A stretch of DNA of 22,874 nt from JANPEZ01 sp031423155 (GCA_031423155.1 JANPEZ010000162.1:1-22874), one strand, 5' to 3'. Positions 15,675 to 22,589 are shown, numbered from the stretch's first letter. Numbers and translations: made by a program. The notes: generated from the letters alone by a model not told the origin.

Positions 15675-16243
15675 TCGGACTCGACGCCCATCCACTCGAG
15701 GCGTTCCTTCCGGACCCATGCGAGATCGAGCAGTCCGCCGGCAACCGTCACGAGACCTGCTGCCACCCCGACCCAGACCCACGCCTGAAGGACGACCTGG
15801 AACCCGCTGTTCGCGCGATCGAACTCCGCCGTCACTAGAGCCGTCGCCTCCTCGATCGGTATCCCTCTTCGATCAGCCGCCTCCTTCGACAACTTGTCCA
15901 CGTTGTCGGAGAAGTACCGGCCCCGGACGTTCATCGAGGCCGAGAAAGCAGTGAGTGTGGCGACGACGGCGCCGATCAAGATCGCGATCGCGACGACGCG
16001 CCGGCGCTCGACCGATCCCATCAGGCGCAGCGCCAAGATCGAGACCAGTATCGCGACACCCAGCAGCGCAGTGACCTTTCCCTGGAGCATGTCCGTCCCC
16101 GCGACGGGGTCCGTCCCTGCGTCGCCGGGGGGCGTCGCGATCACCCAGGTCTGCACGGCCGCCAAGGCTGTCAGCGAGCTTCCGACGGCCGTCGCCAGGA
16201 ACCCCGCGAGCCTAAGGGGGGTGGGCTTGGACACATCCAGCAT
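15671..16243 (-). CDS. Four-TM membrane protein (resembles Trp-operon-associated protein)
   Basis: A 190-residue integral membrane protein with four predicted segments at about 11-35, 55-74, 81-101 and 149-172. An extracytoplasmic loop of about 45 residues between segments 3 and 4 contains RGRYFSDNVDKLSK. The layout resembles the actinobacterial Trp-biosynthesis-associated membrane protein family (a small membrane protein with Trp33 at the end of the first segment), but I am not sure of the match and no trp genes are nearby. The ATG at 16243 lacks a clear ribosome binding site; the leader is short. Its stop overlaps the sulfatase start (ATGA), so the two are co-translated and could act together at the membrane. 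Confidence 0.65.
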   Translation of the reverse strand: MLDVSKPTPLRLAGFLATAVGSSLTALAAVQTWVIATPPGDAGTDPVAGTDMLQGKVTALLGVAILVSILALRLMGSVERRRVVAIAILIGAVVATLTAFSASMNVRGRYFSDNVDKLSKEAADRRGIPIEEATALVTAEFDRANSGFQVVLQAWVWVGVAAGLVTVAGGLLDLAWVRKERLEWMGVESE

Positions 16244-16281
16244 GTCGAGCAGTGTCTCATCCCGAAGCCGGGAAACATCGT

Positions 16282-16287
16282 TAGTGT
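16282..16287 (+). promoter_or_regulatory. -10 element (TAGTGT) of leaderless small gene
   Basis: TAGTGT fits the TAnnnT pattern and ends 6 nt before the ATG at 16294. With no ribosome binding site present, this predicts a leaderless transcript starting at or next to the ATG. No clear -35 box is seen. Confidence 0.45.
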
Positions 16288-16293
16288 GAACGC

Positions 16294-16464
16294 ATGCGCG
16301 TCTTCCTGCGGATCCTGGCCCGGCATGCGAGGAACTTCTTCACCAACTGGAGGACCTACGACGCGCCCTTGGTGACGAAGGTCGGCCTCACCTTCCGGAA
16401 CCGGACGAGGGCGACATTCTCCAAAGCGCAGTGTTGCGGACATCCGGGCCAGCCGGGTTGTTGA
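16294..16464 (+). CDS. Small Cys-rich protein with CCGHPGQPGC tail
   Basis: A 56-residue protein with a basic, aromatic N-terminal half (MRVFLRILARHARNFFTNW) and the ending CCGHPGQPGC. The three Cys and one His in the last ten residues suggest a metal-binding knuckle or a redox/Fe-S ligand set. From memory, small proteins ending in CCG(N/H)xGxPGC recur in actinobacterial genomes as uncharacterised proteins, so I take this as a real gene despite its size. Third codon positions are mostly G or C. It is transcribed divergently from the 4-TM protein gene (50 bp apart), and its end faces the end of the second isocitrate dehydrogenase gene. The function is unknown. Confidence 0.7.
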   Translation: MRVFLRILARHARNFFTNWRTYDAPLVTKVGLTFRNRTRATFSKAQCCGHPGQPGC

Positions 16465-16519
16465 GAGTTGGACGAGGGCCTCGGTCGGGGCCCGGACGAA
16501 CACCATCATCATTGAGCGG

Positions 16520-17614
16520 CTAGCTCGGGCCGGCTTCCCAACGCGACACCGCGGCGGCCACGGCCTCGCCGACCTGCATGGTGGTCGAGTCTCCTCCGAG
16601 GTCGGGCGTCCGGATGCTTCCCTCGATCAGTACTCGGTCGACGGCGTGCTCGACGGCGGCAGCCGCATTCATCTCTCCGAGGTGGCGCAGGAGCATCGCA
16701 CCGGAAAGGATCATCGCGATCGGGTTGGCCAAGCCCTTCCCGGCGATGTCCGGGGCGCTTCCGTGAACGGGCTCGAAGACCGCGTACTCCCAGCCGATGT
16801 TGGCACCCGGGATCAGACCCAATCCTCCGACGAGTCCGGCACACAGATCGCTCAGGATGTCTCCGTAGAGGTTGGGCAGCAGAAGCACGTCGAAGGCCTC
16901 GGGCTCGCGGGTCAGGCGCATCGAGAGCTGATCGATCGCAACCTCTCGGTACTCGGCGCCGTAGTGGTTCGCCGCCTCCTCGGCGGCGGTCTTGAGGAAC
17001 AGTCCGTCGGAGTAGCGCATGATGTTCGCCTTGTGGCCGACCGTTACCGTTCGCCGGCCGTTCCACAGGGCGTAGTCGAAGGCGAAGTAGACGATCCTTC
17101 GGGTGCCCGTGACGCTGATCGGTTTCACGGTTATCCCGGCGTCGGGCCGGACCTGGAATCCGGCGAGACGTTCCAACTCTTCGCGCAGCTCCGCGGCCTC
17201 GGGTGTTCCGCGCTCGAACTCGACACCTTTGTAGAGGTCCTCGGTGTTCTCCCGAACGATGACCAGGTCGACCTTCGGGTGCCGGACGGGGATGCCCGGA
17301 AGGCTTCGGGCGGGCCTCACGGCGGCGAACAGGTCCAGATCCTGGCGGAGGGCGACGTTCACGCTGCGGAACCCGGTTCCGACAGGGGTCGTTATCGGTC
17401 CCTTCAGAGCGTTGCGGGTGGCCCGGATAGAGGCGATCGTCTCCTCGGGCAGGAGCGCCCCGTGGGTCTGCAGCGCTCCGGCTCCGGCCGTTCCTTCTAT
17501 CCAGGTGATGCCGAGGTCGGTGGCATCCAGGACGAGCCGGGCTGCTTCGGACACTTCGGGTCCGATGCCGTCGCCGGGGATGAGTGTCACGGAGTGAGCC
17601 ACGTCGGGAACCAT
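16520..17614 (-). CDS. icd: NAD-dependent isocitrate dehydrogenase (canonical, idh2)
   Basis: A 364-residue isocitrate dehydrogenase that converts isocitrate to 2-oxoglutarate and CO2. Key features: VTLIPGDGIGPEV, GFRSVNVALRQ with Ser84/Asn86/Arg90, RENTEDLYKGVEFE with Tyr128, GHKANIMRYSDG with Lys195, NLYGDILSDLCAG with both metal ligands Asp252 and Asp256, and HGSAPDIAGKGLANP. The Asp289-Ile290 pair indicates NAD rather than NADP. It resembles the catalytic alpha subunit of mitochondrial IDH3. The ATG at 17614 has AAGGA about 9 nt upstream. It lies 162 bp downstream of sdhB on the same strand, so it may be the last gene of the sdh operon or have its own promoter. All catalytic positions I can check are intact, in contrast with the paralogue at 11072-12151. 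Confidence 0.93.
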   Translation of the reverse strand: MVPDVAHSVTLIPGDGIGPEVSEAARLVLDATDLGITWIEGTAGAGALQTHGALLPEETIASIRATRNALKGPITTPVGTGFRSVNVALRQDLDLFAAVRPARSLPGIPVRHPKVDLVIVRENTEDLYKGVEFERGTPEAAELREELERLAGFQVRPDAGITVKPISVTGTRRIVYFAFDYALWNGRRTVTVGHKANIMRYSDGLFLKTAAEEAANHYGAEYREVAIDQLSMRLTREPEAFDVLLLPNLYGDILSDLCAGLVGGLGLIPGANIGWEYAVFEPVHGSAPDIAGKGLANPIAMILSGAMLLRHLGEMNAAAAVEHAVDRVLIEGSIRTPDLGGDSTTMQVGEAVAAAVSRWEAGPS

Positions 17615-17690
17615 ATCCGACGTTCCTTCCCGGCTTCAGCTCGCTGCAGCCTTTCCGAATGGCCCAGGTTCGCCGAAGGGCGAGCGACTG

Positions 17691-17780
17691 TTGTTCGTTC
17701 CGAGTCACATCGCCGAGTGGTACATATGGGCCGCGCACTACCCCGACATGAAGATAGCCGCCATAGAGGCGCCGCGCTAG
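17691..17780 (+). other. Possible tiny ORF or gene remnant between idh2 and sdhB
   Basis: In the 162-bp gap a plus-strand frame reads FVPSHIAEWYIWAAHYPD and continues to a TAG at 17778-17780, overlapping the sdhB stop tail to tail. From about codon AAG at 17676 onward its third positions are strongly G/C, while upstream they are not. Only a TTG at 17691 could act as a start (29 codons), with AAGGG about 10 nt before it. It could be a small protein, a degraded gene end, or chance. I recognise no family. Confidence 0.2.
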
Positions 17781-18544
17781 AAACGGTCGAACAAGATCGA
17801 GCGCTTCACTTCCTGGATCGCCTTCGTGACCTGGATCCCGCGAGGACATGCGTCGGTGCAGTTGAAGGTGGTGCGGCACCGGAAGACACCCGTCTTCTCC
17901 GACAGGATCTTCAGCCGCTCGCGCGAGCCTTCGTCGCGTGAGTCGTAGATGAAACGATGGGCGTTCACGATGGCGGCCGGTCCGACGTAGCCCTCGTCGC
18001 CCCAGAAGATCGGGCATGACGTGGTGCATGCGGCGCACAGGATGCACTTCGTGGTGTCGTCGAAGCGCGCGCGGTCTTCGGCCGATTGGTAGCGCTCCTT
18101 GTCGGGCTCGCCGGAGTCGTTGATCAGGTACGGCATCACCGACTTGAAACCTTCGAAGAAAGGCTCCATGTCGACGATCAGGTCCTTCAGCACCGAAAGG
18201 CCTCGTATCGGCTCGACGGTTGCCTTGGGTGCGACGTCTTGAACCAACACTTTGCAAGCCAGGTCGTTGCGGCCGTTGATCATCATCGCGTCCGAGCCGC
18301 AGACGCCGTGAGCGCATGAACGTCGGAGCGCGAGCGTTCCGTCTTGGTGCCACTTGACCTCGTGCAGGGCGTCGAGCAGGCGGTCGGTCGGTTCCATGAA
18401 GACGGTGAACTCGTCCCACCAGGACTCGTCGGAGACCTCCGGGTTGAAGCGGCGGATCTTGAGCGTCAGGCGGGTCTTTCCCTCGCGCCTTCGGTCGGCC
18501 CGGTCCGATGCATGAAGGACGTCGGCGGCGGTCTCGGTGGCCAT
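17777..18544 (-). CDS. sdhB: Succinate dehydrogenase iron-sulfur subunit
   Basis: A 255-residue subunit carrying three Fe-S clusters that pass electrons from SdhA to the membrane anchor. The [2Fe-2S] ligands lie in SCAHGVCGSD (Cys77, Cys82, Asp85 at the third site as in some other SdhB) plus Cys97. The [4Fe-4S] and [3Fe-4S] ligands lie in CILCAACTTSCP (167-177) and CRTTFNCTDACP (223-234). The N-terminus is about 20 residues longer than in compact SdhB proteins. The ATG at 18544 overlaps the sdhA stop by one base (TGATG). It is the last gene of sdhCDAB and is followed by idh2. Confidence 0.95.
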   Translation of the reverse strand: MATETAADVLHASDRADRRREGKTRLTLKIRRFNPEVSDESWWDEFTVFMEPTDRLLDALHEVKWHQDGTLALRRSCAHGVCGSDAMMINGRNDLACKVLVQDVAPKATVEPIRGLSVLKDLIVDMEPFFEGFKSVMPYLINDSGEPDKERYQSAEDRARFDDTTKCILCAACTTSCPIFWGDEGYVGPAAIVNAHRFIYDSRDEGSRERLKILSEKTGVFRCRTTFNCTDACPRGIQVTKAIQEVKRSILFDRF

Positions 18545-20280
18545 CAGTACTTCCTCTCCATGGGGATGTACGGGCCCATCTTGACGGGTTTGAAGTCCAG
18601 AGCCACGGAACCATCGGGCTGGCGATAGGCCAGCGAGTGTTTGAGCCAGTTCGCGTCATCGCGCAGGGGATGGTCCTCGCGGTAGTGGCCGCCGCGGCTC
18701 TCATCGCGCGCGCGTGCCGCGGTGACTAGAGTGTCGGCGCAGTCCAGCAGGAACCCCAGTTCCACGGTCTCCATCAGGTCCGTGTTGTAGACGCTTCCTT
18801 TGTCCTGAACGCCGAGCCGGTCGTATCGCTCGTGGAGGCCGGCGAGGATCCGCTGGGCCTCGGCCAAGCCTTCGTCGGTACGGACGACGAACGCTAGGTC
18901 GTACATCGCGGCCTGAAGTTCGGTGCGGACGTCGTCGGCGCTTTCGGCGCGATCGCGGGTGAGCAGACCGTTCAGCATGTCCATCGTGTGCTTGGTCGGA
19001 TCGTCGGGCAAGGCGGGCAGTTGGGCGGAGGCAGCGAACTCGGCCATATGGGCGCCTCCGCGGCGACCGAAGACGACGATGTCCAGGAGCGAGTTGGTCC
19101 CGAGGCGGTTGGCACCATGGACGCTTACGCACGCGCATTCGCCGGCGGCGTAGAGGCCCGGGACGGGAGTTTCCTCCGGCCCGGTCACTACCTGGCCGTT
19201 GATGTCGGTCGGGATGCCGCCCATCGCGTAGTGGGCGGTCGGCTGGATCGGAACGAGTTCTTTCGTCGGCTCGACGCGCAGGTACACGCGGGCGAACTCG
19301 GTGATGTCGGGAAGTTTCTCCTCGAGGATCTTCGGGTCCATGTGGCGGAAGTCCAGATAGACGTAGTCACCGTTCGGGCCGTCTCCGCGCCCCTCCTTGA
19401 TCTCCTGGAAGATCGATCGGCTTACGACGTCGCGAGGGGCGAGGTCTTTGATGGTGGGCGCGTAGCGTTCCATGAAGCGCTCGCCGTCCTTGTTGAGCAG
19501 GATCGCGCCCTCGCCTCGGGCGCCCTCGGAGAGCAGGATGCCGAGTTTGTTCAGACCCGTCGGGTGGAACTGGAAGAACTCCATGTCCTCCAGGGGTATG
19601 CCTCGTCGGTAGACGACCGCGGGGCCATCGCCGGTTAAGGCGTGGGCATTGGACGAGACCTTGAACATCCGCCCGTAGCCGCCGGTCGCGAACAGGACCG
19701 ACTTGGCGCGGAAGATGTGGATCTCGCCGGTAGCGAGCTCGTAGGCCACCACTCCCGCGCAAGCCCCGTCCTGCATCAGCAGGTCAAGTACGTAGAACTC
19801 GTTGAAGAACTTCACGTCGCGCTTCACGCACTGCTGGTACAGGGTCTGCAGGATCATGTGGCCGGTGCGGTCGGCCGCGTAGCAGGCGCGCATGACCGGA
19901 CCCTCACCGTGGTTGCGTGTGTGCCCGCCGAAGCGGCGCTGAGCGATCTTGCCCTCAGGTGTGCGGTTGAACGGCAGGCCCCAGTGCTCCAACTGGTAGA
20001 CGGCCTCGACCGCTTCCTCGGTCATCAGCTGCGCTGCGGGCTGGTCTACGAGGTAGTCCCCGCCCTTGACCGTGTCGAAGGCGTGCCACTCGGGGTAGTC
20101 CTCCTCCATGTTGGCGAGCGCGGCGCACATGCCGCCCTGAGCGGCGCCGGTGTGCGAGCGCGTCGGGTAGAGCTTGGAGATGACCGCGGTCCGGACCTTG
20201 TCGGAGGCCTCGATAGCGGCTCGCATGCCGGCCCCTCCGGCTCCCACGATCAGCGCGTCGTAGGTGTGGGTCGTCGCCAC
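18544..20280 (-). CDS. sdhA: Succinate dehydrogenase flavoprotein subunit
   Basis: A 578-residue flavoprotein that oxidises succinate to fumarate. The FAD dinucleotide-binding motif is VGAGGAGMRAA. SKLYPTRSHTGAAQGG holds His43, which carries covalent FAD in this family. FHPTG and PRDVVSRSI contribute active-site His and Arg, and HYAMGGIPTD and GLYAAGECACVSVHGANRLG complete the FAD/substrate site. The length is normal for SdhA. It overlaps sdhB by one base and starts 2 bp after the sdhD stop, so the genes are tightly coupled. Fumarate reductase is the alternative for the family. The separate sdhC/sdhD anchors and neighbouring TCA genes favour succinate dehydrogenase. Confidence 0.96.
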   Translation of the reverse strand: MATTHTYDALIVGAGGAGMRAAIEASDKVRTAVISKLYPTRSHTGAAQGGMCAALANMEEDYPEWHAFDTVKGGDYLVDQPAAQLMTEEAVEAVYQLEHWGLPFNRTPEGKIAQRRFGGHTRNHGEGPVMRACYAADRTGHMILQTLYQQCVKRDVKFFNEFYVLDLLMQDGACAGVVAYELATGEIHIFRAKSVLFATGGYGRMFKVSSNAHALTGDGPAVVYRRGIPLEDMEFFQFHPTGLNKLGILLSEGARGEGAILLNKDGERFMERYAPTIKDLAPRDVVSRSIFQEIKEGRGDGPNGDYVYLDFRHMDPKILEEKLPDITEFARVYLRVEPTKELVPIQPTAHYAMGGIPTDINGQVVTGPEETPVPGLYAAGECACVSVHGANRLGTNSLLDIVVFGRRGGAHMAEFAASAQLPALPDDPTKHTMDMLNGLLTRDRAESADDVRTELQAAMYDLAFVVRTDEGLAEAQRILAGLHERYDRLGVQDKGSVYNTDLMETVELGFLLDCADTLVTAARARDESRGGHYREDHPLRDDANWLKHSLAYRQPDGSVALDFKPVKMGPYIPMERKY

Positions 20281-20281
20281 G

Positions 20282-20701
20282 CTAGGAGGTCACCGCCGGC
20301 CACTTCGATGCATCGAAGGTGAACACGATGACCGTTCCCAGAACGAAGAGGATGAAGCCGACCACGTAGAAGAACATGTTGGCCGCCAGCCTGATGCCGG
20401 GTGGTCGAACGTAGTCCAGGGTGATCACCCTCAAGCCGTTGATCCCGTGGATCATCGCCAAGACGAGCAGCGCCCAGTCCCAGGTCCTCCAGAACGGGCT
20501 GCCCCAGCGAGTGGCGACGAAGCTGAAGTCCACACGGCCGACGCCTTCGTCGACCAGGTGCATTATCACGACGTGGCCGACGGCAAGGAACAGAAGGACG
20601 ACACCGCTGATCCTCATGAAGAGCCACGTCCACAGCTCGAAGCCGCCGACGGGACGATCACGGCCCATCCGGTAGTCGCGCTGTTCGCCCGAGGTCGCCA
20701 T
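20282..20701 (-). CDS. sdhD: Succinate dehydrogenase membrane anchor subunit D
   Basis: A 139-residue membrane anchor. Three transmembrane segments lie at about 26-49, 74-96 and 108-129. His43/His48 are in the first segment and His85 in LAMIHGINGLRV of the second; His85 is the likely heme b ligand. It anchors SdhAB and helps form the quinone site. Its ATG directly follows the sdhC stop codon with no spacer, and its stop is 2 bp before the sdhA start. Confidence 0.85.
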   Translation of the reverse strand: MATSGEQRDYRMGRDRPVGGFELWTWLFMRISGVVLLFLAVGHVVIMHLVDEGVGRVDFSFVATRWGSPFWRTWDWALLVLAMIHGINGLRVITLDYVRPPGIRLAANMFFYVVGFILFVLGTVIVFTFDASKWPAVTS

Positions 20702-21106
20702 CTAGTTCCCGACCAGGTCCAGGATCTGGCCGCCCATGACCCAGGTCACGTACGCCATCGACGCGAGGAAGGTGCCCAGCGAGGCGAGCCCGAGCTTTCG
20801 GATGTGGGGGACGAGCGATGGGAAGAAGTCGATCAACAAGATCTTGATCCCGTTGATGGCGTGGAAGAGGACCGCGGCGACCAGGCCGAGTTCAAGAAGC
20901 CTGACGATCGGATTCTCGTAGACGCTCACGACCCGGTTGTAGGCCTCGGGTCCCCATCCGACGACCGCCGTGTCGATCACGTGAGCGAACAGGAACAGGA
21001 TGATCGCGACGCCCGTGACCCGGTGCATCAACCAGGACCATTGGCCCTCGTGGCCCCTATATACGGAGCCGTAGTCATCCCTTTTCTTGCTCTGTCGAGT
21101 TGCCAC
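20702..21106 (-). CDS. sdhC: Succinate dehydrogenase cytochrome b subunit C
   Basis: A 134-residue membrane subunit. YRGHEGQWSWLMHRVTGV carries the HRxTG motif (His28, Arg29) of the quinone site. Three membrane segments lie at about 32-50, 70-90 and 107-127, with His42 and His82 (LFHAINGIK) as heme ligand candidates. It is the first gene of sdhCDAB. The GTG start at 21106 has GAGGG about 9 nt upstream. The 157-bp region between it and the O-methyltransferase gene holds a notable RNA-like fold. Confidence 0.88.
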   Translation of the reverse strand: MATRQSKKRDDYGSVYRGHEGQWSWLMHRVTGVAIILFLFAHVIDTAVVGWGPEAYNRVVSVYENPIVRLLELGLVAAVLFHAINGIKILLIDFFPSLVPHIRKLGLASLGTFLASMAYVTWVMGGQILDLVGN

Positions 21107-21203
21107 GATGAGATCCCTCTCAGCCTAGCTTGGGCGCGCGAGCGGCATGTGGCCGAACCGTCCGGAAACCGCGCGGAGTCTACTCAATCCCGGCCGAAGT
21201 CGT

Positions 21204-21258
21204 CCCCGGCGACGGCTCTGCCGACGAGCCGCTCGAACTGGGTTCAGAGTAGCCGGGG
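21204..21258. other. 55-nt three-way-junction fold upstream of sdhC
   Basis: Nearly every base is accounted for. An outer 7-bp stem (21204-21210 with 21252-21258) encloses two adjacent hairpins. One has a 6-bp stem (21213-21218 with 21226-21231) and a 7-nt loop. The other has a 7-bp stem with one bulged base (21232-21238 with 21242-21249) and a 3-nt loop. The junction linkers are 2, 0 and 2 nt. The fold works on either strand. On the minus strand it begins 5 bp after the O-methyltransferase gene end (stop codon 21266-21264) and lies 97 bp before the sdhC start. No T-run follows on either side, so a classical terminator is unlikely. Confidence 0.5.
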
Positions 21259-21263
21259 TCCAT

Positions 21264-21902
21264 CTATGAGACCCGAACCGCGACCATGACGCCGTCGCGG
21301 GTGGGGATGATCGTCGAGACGTATCGCTCGTCCGCGGCTATAGCCGCGTTGTGCTCGCGGATGGCGTCGGTCACCTCGTCGGGCGCTTCGCCGTCGGAGG
21401 GAACCCGGCCCGACCACAGGACGTTGTCGCAGATGTAGAGGCCTCCGATGCGGATGCGTCCTCGCGCTGCCGCCCACGCCTCGGGGTAGCCGTGTTTGTC
21501 TATGTCGTCGTAGATGACGTCGAACTCGCCTTCTACGTCGGCGAGCTGGGAGACCGCATCGCCCACGTGATAGGCCACTCGGTCCGCCAGGCCGGCACGC
21601 CTGAGGTAGTCGAGCGCCTTGCGTTCGTTCTCCGGGTCGCCGTCGGTGCAGTGGACCTCGCCTCCGGGGCCGACGGCGCGGGCGAACCAGTAGGCGCTGT
21701 AGCCGAACCCCGAGCCGAGCTCGAAGACGCGGCGGGCACCGACCGAGCGCGCGAGCACTTCGACGGTGACGCCGACGTTGCGACCGATGATCGGGAAACC
21801 CCGGTCGCGGCCCTCGGTCTCCATCTCGAGCAGCACGGGCTCGTCGTGGCGGTCCTGGAGCGAGCGCATGTAGGCCTCGATGCGCGGTTCGACGATGTCC
21901 AC
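21264..21902 (-). CDS. Class I SAM-dependent O-methyltransferase (CCoAOMT-like)
   Basis: About 212 residues, of the Methyltransf_3 (caffeoyl-CoA/catechol O-methyltransferase-like) family, cytosolic and Mg-dependent. Motif I VFELGSGFGYSAYW binds SAM; HCTDGDPENE is the acidic loop. DVIYDDIDKHGYPEAW carries the metal/catalytic Asp and Lys, and GGLYICDNVLWSGRV supplies the second metal-binding Asp-Asn pair. The acceptor is unknown. Three starts are possible. The GTG at 21902 has TTAGGG about 8 nt upstream and gives the normal N-terminus (VDIVEPRIEAYMRSL). An ATG at 21938 and a GTG at 21941 are in frame but lack a ribosome binding site. It is upstream of sdhC on the same strand and divergent from the NiaR-type regulator. 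Confidence 0.85.
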   Translation of the reverse strand: MDIVEPRIEAYMRSLQDRHDEPVLLEMETEGRDRGFPIIGRNVGVTVEVLARSVGARRVFELGSGFGYSAYWFARAVGPGGEVHCTDGDPENERKALDYLRRAGLADRVAYHVGDAVSQLADVEGEFDVIYDDIDKHGYPEAWAAARGRIRIGGLYICDNVLWSGRVPSDGEAPDEVTDAIREHNAAIAADERYVSTIIPTRDGVMVAVRVS

Positions 21903-21990
21903 GGAGCTGACCCTAACCCGGTGGACGTTCCTCGGCATCACCGCAGGTCTGCCATGACCGGTCGTGTCATTACGGCCTACTGAGCTGAGC

Positions 21991-22007
21991 TGACACGTCT
22001 GGTGTCA
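21991..22007. promoter_or_regulatory. Perfect palindrome TGACAC-N5-GTGTCA (candidate NiaR operator)
   Basis: TGACACGTCTGGTGTCA has perfect 6-bp arms and a 5-bp centre, and lies in the gap between the O-methyltransferase and niaR-like genes. A further GTGTCA half-site is at 21964-21969. It is 35 bp upstream of the niaR -10 box, a position suited to autoregulation or control of the divergent gene. Confidence 0.55.
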
Positions 22008-22041
22008 TGCGGGCAAGTTAGAACGGAAACGCTCGACCTCG

Positions 22042-22047
22042 TACACT
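22042..22047 (+). promoter_or_regulatory. -10 element (TACACT) of leaderless niaR-like gene
   Basis: TACACT matches TAnnnT and ends 7 nt before the ATG at 22055. There is no ribosome binding site, so the transcript is probably leaderless. TTAGAA at 22018-22023 is a weak -35 candidate. Confidence 0.45.
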
Positions 22048-22054
22048 CCTGGGC

Positions 22055-22573
22055 ATGGCGGGCATGGGTGACGAACGCAGGACGAACATCCTGCAAGCAC
22101 TCAAAGACGCGATATCTCCCGTCACGGGAACCGAGCTGTCACGTCTACTTGGCGTCAGTCGGCAGGCGATCGTCAACGACGTGGCGGTGCTGCGGGCGGG
22201 GGGAGCGCCGATCGTCGGCAGTCCTCGCGGATACCTGCTCGCGGGCTCAGGCGAGGGTCAGACGGCCGTGATCGCCTGCAGGCATGACGGCGATCTGGCC
22301 CGCCAGGAACTCGAGGTTCTCGTCGATCACGGCATCACGGTCTTGGACGTGACCGTGGAGCACGCGCTCTACGGCGAGGTCAAGGCCAACCTCATGGTCT
22401 CCTCGCGCCGGGACGTCGATCGCTTCGTGGCCGATCTTGAGCGCGAGGAAGTAGAGCCGCTGTCCTCACTCACCGCCGGCGTTCACGTCCATCACCTCCG
22501 GATACCCAGCGAGGACGCTCTGGCTGCCGCCGCGCGCGAACTCGCAGAGATCGGCGTGCTGCTCGAGGACTGA
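22055..22573 (+). CDS. niaR: NiaR-type transcriptional repressor (HTH + 3H domain)
   Basis: A 172-residue regulator. The N-terminal winged helix (about 8-62) is of the BirA-like HTH_11 type, with TGTELSRLLGVSRQAIVNDVAVLRA. A 3H domain follows (about 70-170), with CRHDGD (His77), TVLDVTVEHALYGE (His103), SRRDVDRFV, PLSSLTAGVHVHHL (His144, His146). The three conserved histidine sites are the domain's hallmark and bind a metal in the characterised NiaR. In Bacillus and Thermotoga NiaR (YrxA) represses NAD synthesis or niacin uptake genes with nicotinic acid as corepressor. No such genes are in this window. The ATG at 22055 fits a leaderless start; an ATG at 22064 is also in frame. It is followed after 29 bp by the mutase gene. 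Confidence 0.85.
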   Translation: MAGMGDERRTNILQALKDAISPVTGTELSRLLGVSRQAIVNDVAVLRAGGAPIVGSPRGYLLAGSGEGQTAVIACRHDGDLARQELEVLVDHGITVLDVTVEHALYGEVKANLMVSSRRDVDRFVADLEREEVEPLSSLTAGVHVHHLRIPSEDALAAAARELAEIGVLLED

Positions 22574-22589
22574 TCCGCCGGGGCTTCGA

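Noticed and set aside
16475..16492. GC-rich hairpin (GGGCC/GGCCC) after the small Cys-rich gene
   Set aside because: A 5-bp stem with no T-run; expected by chance at this GC content.
16509..18704. Long minus-strand open frame spanning idh2, sdhB and the end of sdhA
   Set aside because: It overlaps three confidently identified genes in another frame and its translation is Arg/Pro-rich low-complexity.
21204..21258. Possible tRNA, suggested by GTTCGAG on the minus strand
   Set aside because: The T-loop-like bases are within a better 7-bp stem and there is no D-arm, anticodon arm or 7-bp acceptor arrangement at tRNA spacing.
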